Shown here: positions 7,456 to 8,921 of the stretch, in pieces
Position numbering within the stretch: the first letter of the stretch is position 1
Layout of the letters: every line of letters begins with the position of its first letter
Source: JANNAV01 sp031384695
GTDB taxonomy: Bacteria; Pseudomonadota; Alphaproteobacteria; Rhodobacterales; Rhodobacteraceae
Assembly: GCA_031384695.1 (NCBI GenBank)
Contig: JANNAV010000128.1
Coordinates: 1 to 8,921 of the forward strand
DNA length: 8,921 nt
Reading direction: 5' to 3'
Notes under the pieces: model-generated
The model's input: the letters and a program-made list of their open reading frames with translations, nothing else
What the model was told of the DNA's origin: nothing
Databases searched by the model: none
Program-made: the position numbers and the translations under genes

Positions 7456-7485
7456 AGGATAGCCGCCTCTTGAACGCCAACCCAA
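7456..7485 (-). promoter_or_regulatory. Candidate promoter of the araC-type gene
   Basis: On the minus strand TTGGGT (7485-7480) is followed after 18 bases by TATCCT (7461-7456). The -10 matches consensus at four of six positions and the -35 at three. A start near 7449 would give a leader of about 25 bases before the ATG at 7423 and would exclude the upstream TTG as a start. The matches are weak. Confidence 0.3.
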
Positions 7486-7533
7486 GCGAAAAGATGGCGG
7501 CTTTGGGGGGTTGAGGCGGGTTTGTGCCGAAAG

Positions 7534-7553
7534 CTGTGGGTAAGTCTGTGGGT
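7534..7553. repeat. 8-bp direct repeat upstream of the araC-type gene
   Basis: CTGTGGGT occurs at 7534-7541 and 7546-7553, a 12-base period, about 110-130 bases upstream of the regulator's start. It could be a regulatory site (for example autoregulation) or chance. Confidence 0.35.
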
Positions 7554-7583
7554 GGTTAAGGGGCCGTTTGTTGCGACCGATCA

Positions 7584-7608
7584 GAAAACTCTCCGGGGGG
7601 GAGTTTTC
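7584..7608. terminator. 11-bp hairpin, possible terminator
   Basis: The arms are GAAAACTCTCC (7584-7594) and GGGGAGTTTTC (7598-7608), with a GGG loop. As plus-strand RNA all eleven pairs form, one being U-G. As minus-strand RNA that pair becomes an A-C mismatch. The stem has an A/T-rich outer part and a GC inner part, with the four T residues in the stem itself. It lies about 200 bases beyond the miaA stop, so it may end the miaA transcript or insulate the araC-type gene. The structure is better on the strand that carries no known gene. Confidence 0.5.
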
Positions 7609-7700
7609 CGGTTCGTTGCCTGAAGGCGGGACGCCGTAGGGCGAGGGGTTGTCCGCAATCGGGCGGCTTGGGCAAATTGGGGCGCGCCTGTCTGGCTGGT

Positions 7701-7755
7701 GCGGCTAGCCGCGCCTGCCCGTTCAATCAGATAGTGGGCCGGCAGGCGCGGCCGC
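7701..7755. repeat. 12-bp inverted repeat with flanking perfect palindromes
   Basis: GCCGCGCCTGCC (7708-7719) and GGCAGGCGCGGC (7741-7752) are exact reverse complements separated by 21 bases. The left arm overlaps a perfect 12-bp palindrome, GCGGCTAGCCGC (7701-7712), and the right arm overlaps GCGGCCGC (7748-7755). In addition TTCAATCA in the spacer (7722-7729) is complementary to TGATTGAA (7776-7783), allowing an alternative pairing. It may be the miaA 3' structure, an extragenic repeat, or a protein-binding site. Confidence 0.65.
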
Positions 7756-7774
7756 CGGGGCGATGGCCCCTTGC

Positions 7775-7788
7775 TTGATTGAAATCAA
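7775..7788. promoter_or_regulatory. Perfect FNR/FnrL/FixK-type box
   Basis: TTGATTGAAATCAA matches TTGAT-N4-ATCAA, the consensus for FNR-family oxygen-responsive regulators in alphaproteobacteria, at all ten fixed positions. It is 22 bases past the miaA stop codon and far from any start codon. Rightward, a weak TATGGG (7812-7817) sits where a class II -10 would be, which would make an RNA antisense to the miaA 3' end. Leftward no -10 is visible at the matching distance. The sequence match is certain; function is open. Confidence 0.5.
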
Positions 7789-7810
7789 ATCGGGCAAGAG
7801 AAAGAGATGG

Positions 7811-8677
7811 TTATGGGAGTTTGATCTCGCGCCACTCACGCATCCGGCTGCGGAACCATGTGCGCTGGCGTTTGGCGTATTGGCGGCTGGCGAGGGTTGC
7901 GGCCTGGGTGGCTTGTGGCAGGGTGAGGTGGCCTTGCAGGTGGGCTATCAGCGCTGGCGCACCGATGGCGCGGGCCGAGGCGAGGCTGGCATCCCAGAGC
8001 GGCAGTTCGGCACGGGCCTCGTCCAGCGCGCCTGCGGCCAGCATGGCATCGAAGCGGTGGGCGATGCGGGCGTCGAGCCATGCCACTTCGGGGCGCAGGA
8101 CGAGGGGTTCGCATTGGAGCAGGGGCAGGGCGGGCGCGCCGGTGTCGCGCTGCCAGTCGGCAAGGCCGCGGCCCGTGGCGTGCAGCACTTCCCATGCGCG
8201 TTGAACCCGCATCGGGTTGGCGGGGTCGATGCTTTGGCGGGTGGCGGCATCGAGTTCTGCCAGCAGGCCCGCGTGGCCTTCGGTGGCGCGGCGGTGGTTG
8301 GCAAGCGTGCGCAGGGCGGGCGGGGTAGGCGGGATTTCGACCAGCCCTTCGGTGAGGGCGGCAAAATACAGGCCGGTGCCGCCGACGATCACCACCGGGC
8401 GTGTCAGAAAGGGCAGGGCCTCGCGCAGCCAGTGGCCTGCCGAATAGGGCGCATCGCGCGCGATGTGGCCGTAGAGCGCGTGGGGCAGGGCGGCATCGTC
8501 GGCCAGCGAAGGGCGGGCGGTGAGGATGCGCCAGTTGGCATAGACCTGCAACGCATCGGCATTGACGATGGTGCGGCCATCGCGGGCGGCCAGTTCCATC
8601 GCCAGCGCCGATTTGCCGCTGGCGGTGGGGCCTGCGATCAGCACCGGGGCCTCGCGCGAGATGGTGGAAAGCTGCAT
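7811..8677 (-). CDS. miaA: tRNA dimethylallyltransferase MiaA (288 aa)
   Basis: MiaA transfers a dimethylallyl group from DMAPP to N6 of A37 in tRNAs that read codons beginning with U, the first step to ms2i6A. The sequence has the P-loop GPTASGKS (16-23), the substrate motif NADALQVYANWRILTARPS (39-57; family form NADSxQVYxxxxIGTAKPS, D41 conserved), VGGTGLYFAALTEGL (98-112), and the family's C-terminal YAKRQRTWFR (267-276). The length is slightly short of the roughly 300 residues usual in bacteria. The ATG at 8677 is chosen over in-frame upstream codons because AGGAG lies six bases before it and the P-loop then sits at the normal distance from the start; the upstream extension shows no family similarity. 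It is divergent from pyrH with a 149-base gap. Confidence 0.97.
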   Translation of the reverse strand: MQLSTISREAPVLIAGPTASGKSALAMELAARDGRTIVNADALQVYANWRILTARPSLADDAALPHALYGHIARDAPYSAGHWLREALPFLTRPVVIVGGTGLYFAALTEGLVEIPPTPPALRTLANHRRATEGHAGLLAELDAATRQSIDPANPMRVQRAWEVLHATGRGLADWQRDTGAPALPLLQCEPLVLRPEVAWLDARIAHRFDAMLAAGALDEARAELPLWDASLASARAIGAPALIAHLQGHLTLPQATQAATLASRQYAKRQRTWFRSRMREWREIKLP

Positions 8678-8683
8678 GCCGTG

Positions 8684-8688
8684 CTCCT
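8684..8688 (-). promoter_or_regulatory. Ribosome binding site of miaA
   Basis: AGGAG on the minus strand is six bases upstream of the ATG at 8677. It decides that start against the in-frame ATG at 8782, further upstream in the open frame, whose sequence lacks such a site. Confidence 0.7.
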
Positions 8689-8826
8689 GTGGCGCGGACG
8701 CATCATCCCATGCCGCAAGGGGCGGCGGAAACCCCCTGATTGTGCGACGTTCCCGGTTGAACCCGGCGGGGTTTTCATACATTTTGTGGCGCAATCAGAA
8801 TGCACCACGAAAAGCAGGGAAAACCC

Positions 8827-8921
8827 ATGTCAGATGCAGGCCCCGAACCCCGCATATCCTACAAGCGCGTCATGCTGAAAATCTCGGGCGAGGCGCTGAT
8901 GGGCAATCTTGGTTACGGGCT
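8827..8921 (+). CDS. pyrH: UMP kinase PyrH, N-terminal 31 residues only
   Basis: PyrH phosphorylates UMP to UDP in pyrimidine nucleotide synthesis, as a cytoplasmic hexamer of the amino-acid-kinase fold. The visible part contains YKRVMLKISGEALMGN (12-27), the canonical bacterial UMP kinase start; K18 and the following SGEAL contribute to phosphate binding in this family. The ATG at 8827 is preceded by AGGGA at six bases. The gene continues beyond the right edge; in many alphaproteobacteria frr follows it. The 149-base gap to miaA must hold both promoters. The only candidate seen for pyrH is weak (TTGAAC at 8757-8762 with CATTTT 17 bases on). Confidence 0.95.
   Translation, partial: MSDAGPEPRISYKRVMLKISGEALMGNLGYG

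Larger units (their letters stand above)
7424..7810. other. Structured intergenic region between miaA and the araC-type gene, no gene seen
   Basis: No ATG-initiated frame exists on the minus strand here, and nothing on the plus strand looks coding. The region holds a candidate promoter (7456-7485), an 8-bp direct repeat (7534-7553), an 11-bp hairpin (7584-7608), an inverted repeat with embedded palindromes (7701-7755), a 5-bp GC hairpin (GGGGC-GATG-GCCCC, 7757-7770) and an FNR-type box (7775-7788). The density of symmetric sequence is higher than in the other gaps of the window. Confidence 0.7.

Noticed and set aside
7424..7480. A TTG start adding 19 residues to the AraC-family protein
   Set aside because: There is no ribosome site, it lies upstream of the likely transcription start, and the added residues do not resemble the family N-terminus.
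7535..7555. DnaA-box-like TGTGGGTAA and TGTGGGTGG, possibly an origin
   Set aside because: Both deviate from the DnaA consensus (TGTGGATAA), there are only two, and no AT-rich unwinding region or replication gene is nearby.
7763..8878. A 371-codon plus-strand open frame across miaA
   Set aside because: It is antisense to miaA over most of its length, runs into the pyrH start, and has GC-shadow composition.
1..8921. CRISPR arrays, insertion sequences, tRNA or rRNA genes, toxin-antitoxin or defence genes
   Set aside because: Read on both strands, no regularly spaced repeats, transposase-like frames, tRNA-like cloverleafs or such genes were recognised.

Overview
The window looks like chromosomal DNA from a GC-rich alphaproteobacterium, most likely a Rhodobacteraceae-type organism. 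The reasons are the strongly GC-biased third codon positions, a PyrH N-terminus of the usual proteobacterial kind, an AraC-family regulator with an N-terminal cupin-type domain, and an exact FNR/FnrL-type palindrome. Placement below class level is inference. There is no sign of phage, transposase, CRISPR or plasmid functions.

Positions 1-6213, all on the minus strand, hold a complete-looking peptide/nickel-type (Opp/Dpp family) ABC uptake operon. In transcription order it encodes a Tat-exported family 5 solute-binding protein (6213-4522), a DppB-type permease (4408-3323), an unusually large DppC-type permease (3310-1727), and one polypeptide carrying both ATPase domains (1671 to beyond the left edge). 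The binding protein would capture a solute in the periplasm, the two permeases would form the channel, and the fused DppD-DppF-like ATPase would power it. The substrate cannot be read from the sequence. Two adjacent hairpins sit between the binding-protein gene and the first permease gene, where differential expression is often set.

Positions 6214-6625 are the operon's upstream region. It has a candidate promoter and two independent pairs of exact short tandem direct repeats. Immediately upstream, also on the minus strand, is an AraC-family regulator gene (6626-7423), a reasonable but unproven candidate regulator of the operon.

Positions 7424-7810 are non-coding and rich in structure: a direct repeat, an 11-bp hairpin, a 12-bp inverted repeat with palindromes around it, and a perfect TTGAT-N4-ATCAA box just past the 3' end of miaA. 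Positions 7811-8677 hold miaA (tRNA dimethylallyltransferase) on the minus strand. It is divergent from the start of pyrH (UMP kinase), which begins at 8827 on the plus strand and runs off the right edge.

The genes belong to known families. The less ordinary signals are the enlarged permeases, the repeats in the operon leader, the hairpins at the binding-protein stop codon, and the FNR-type box with no obvious target gene. Nothing here justifies claiming a wholly new system.
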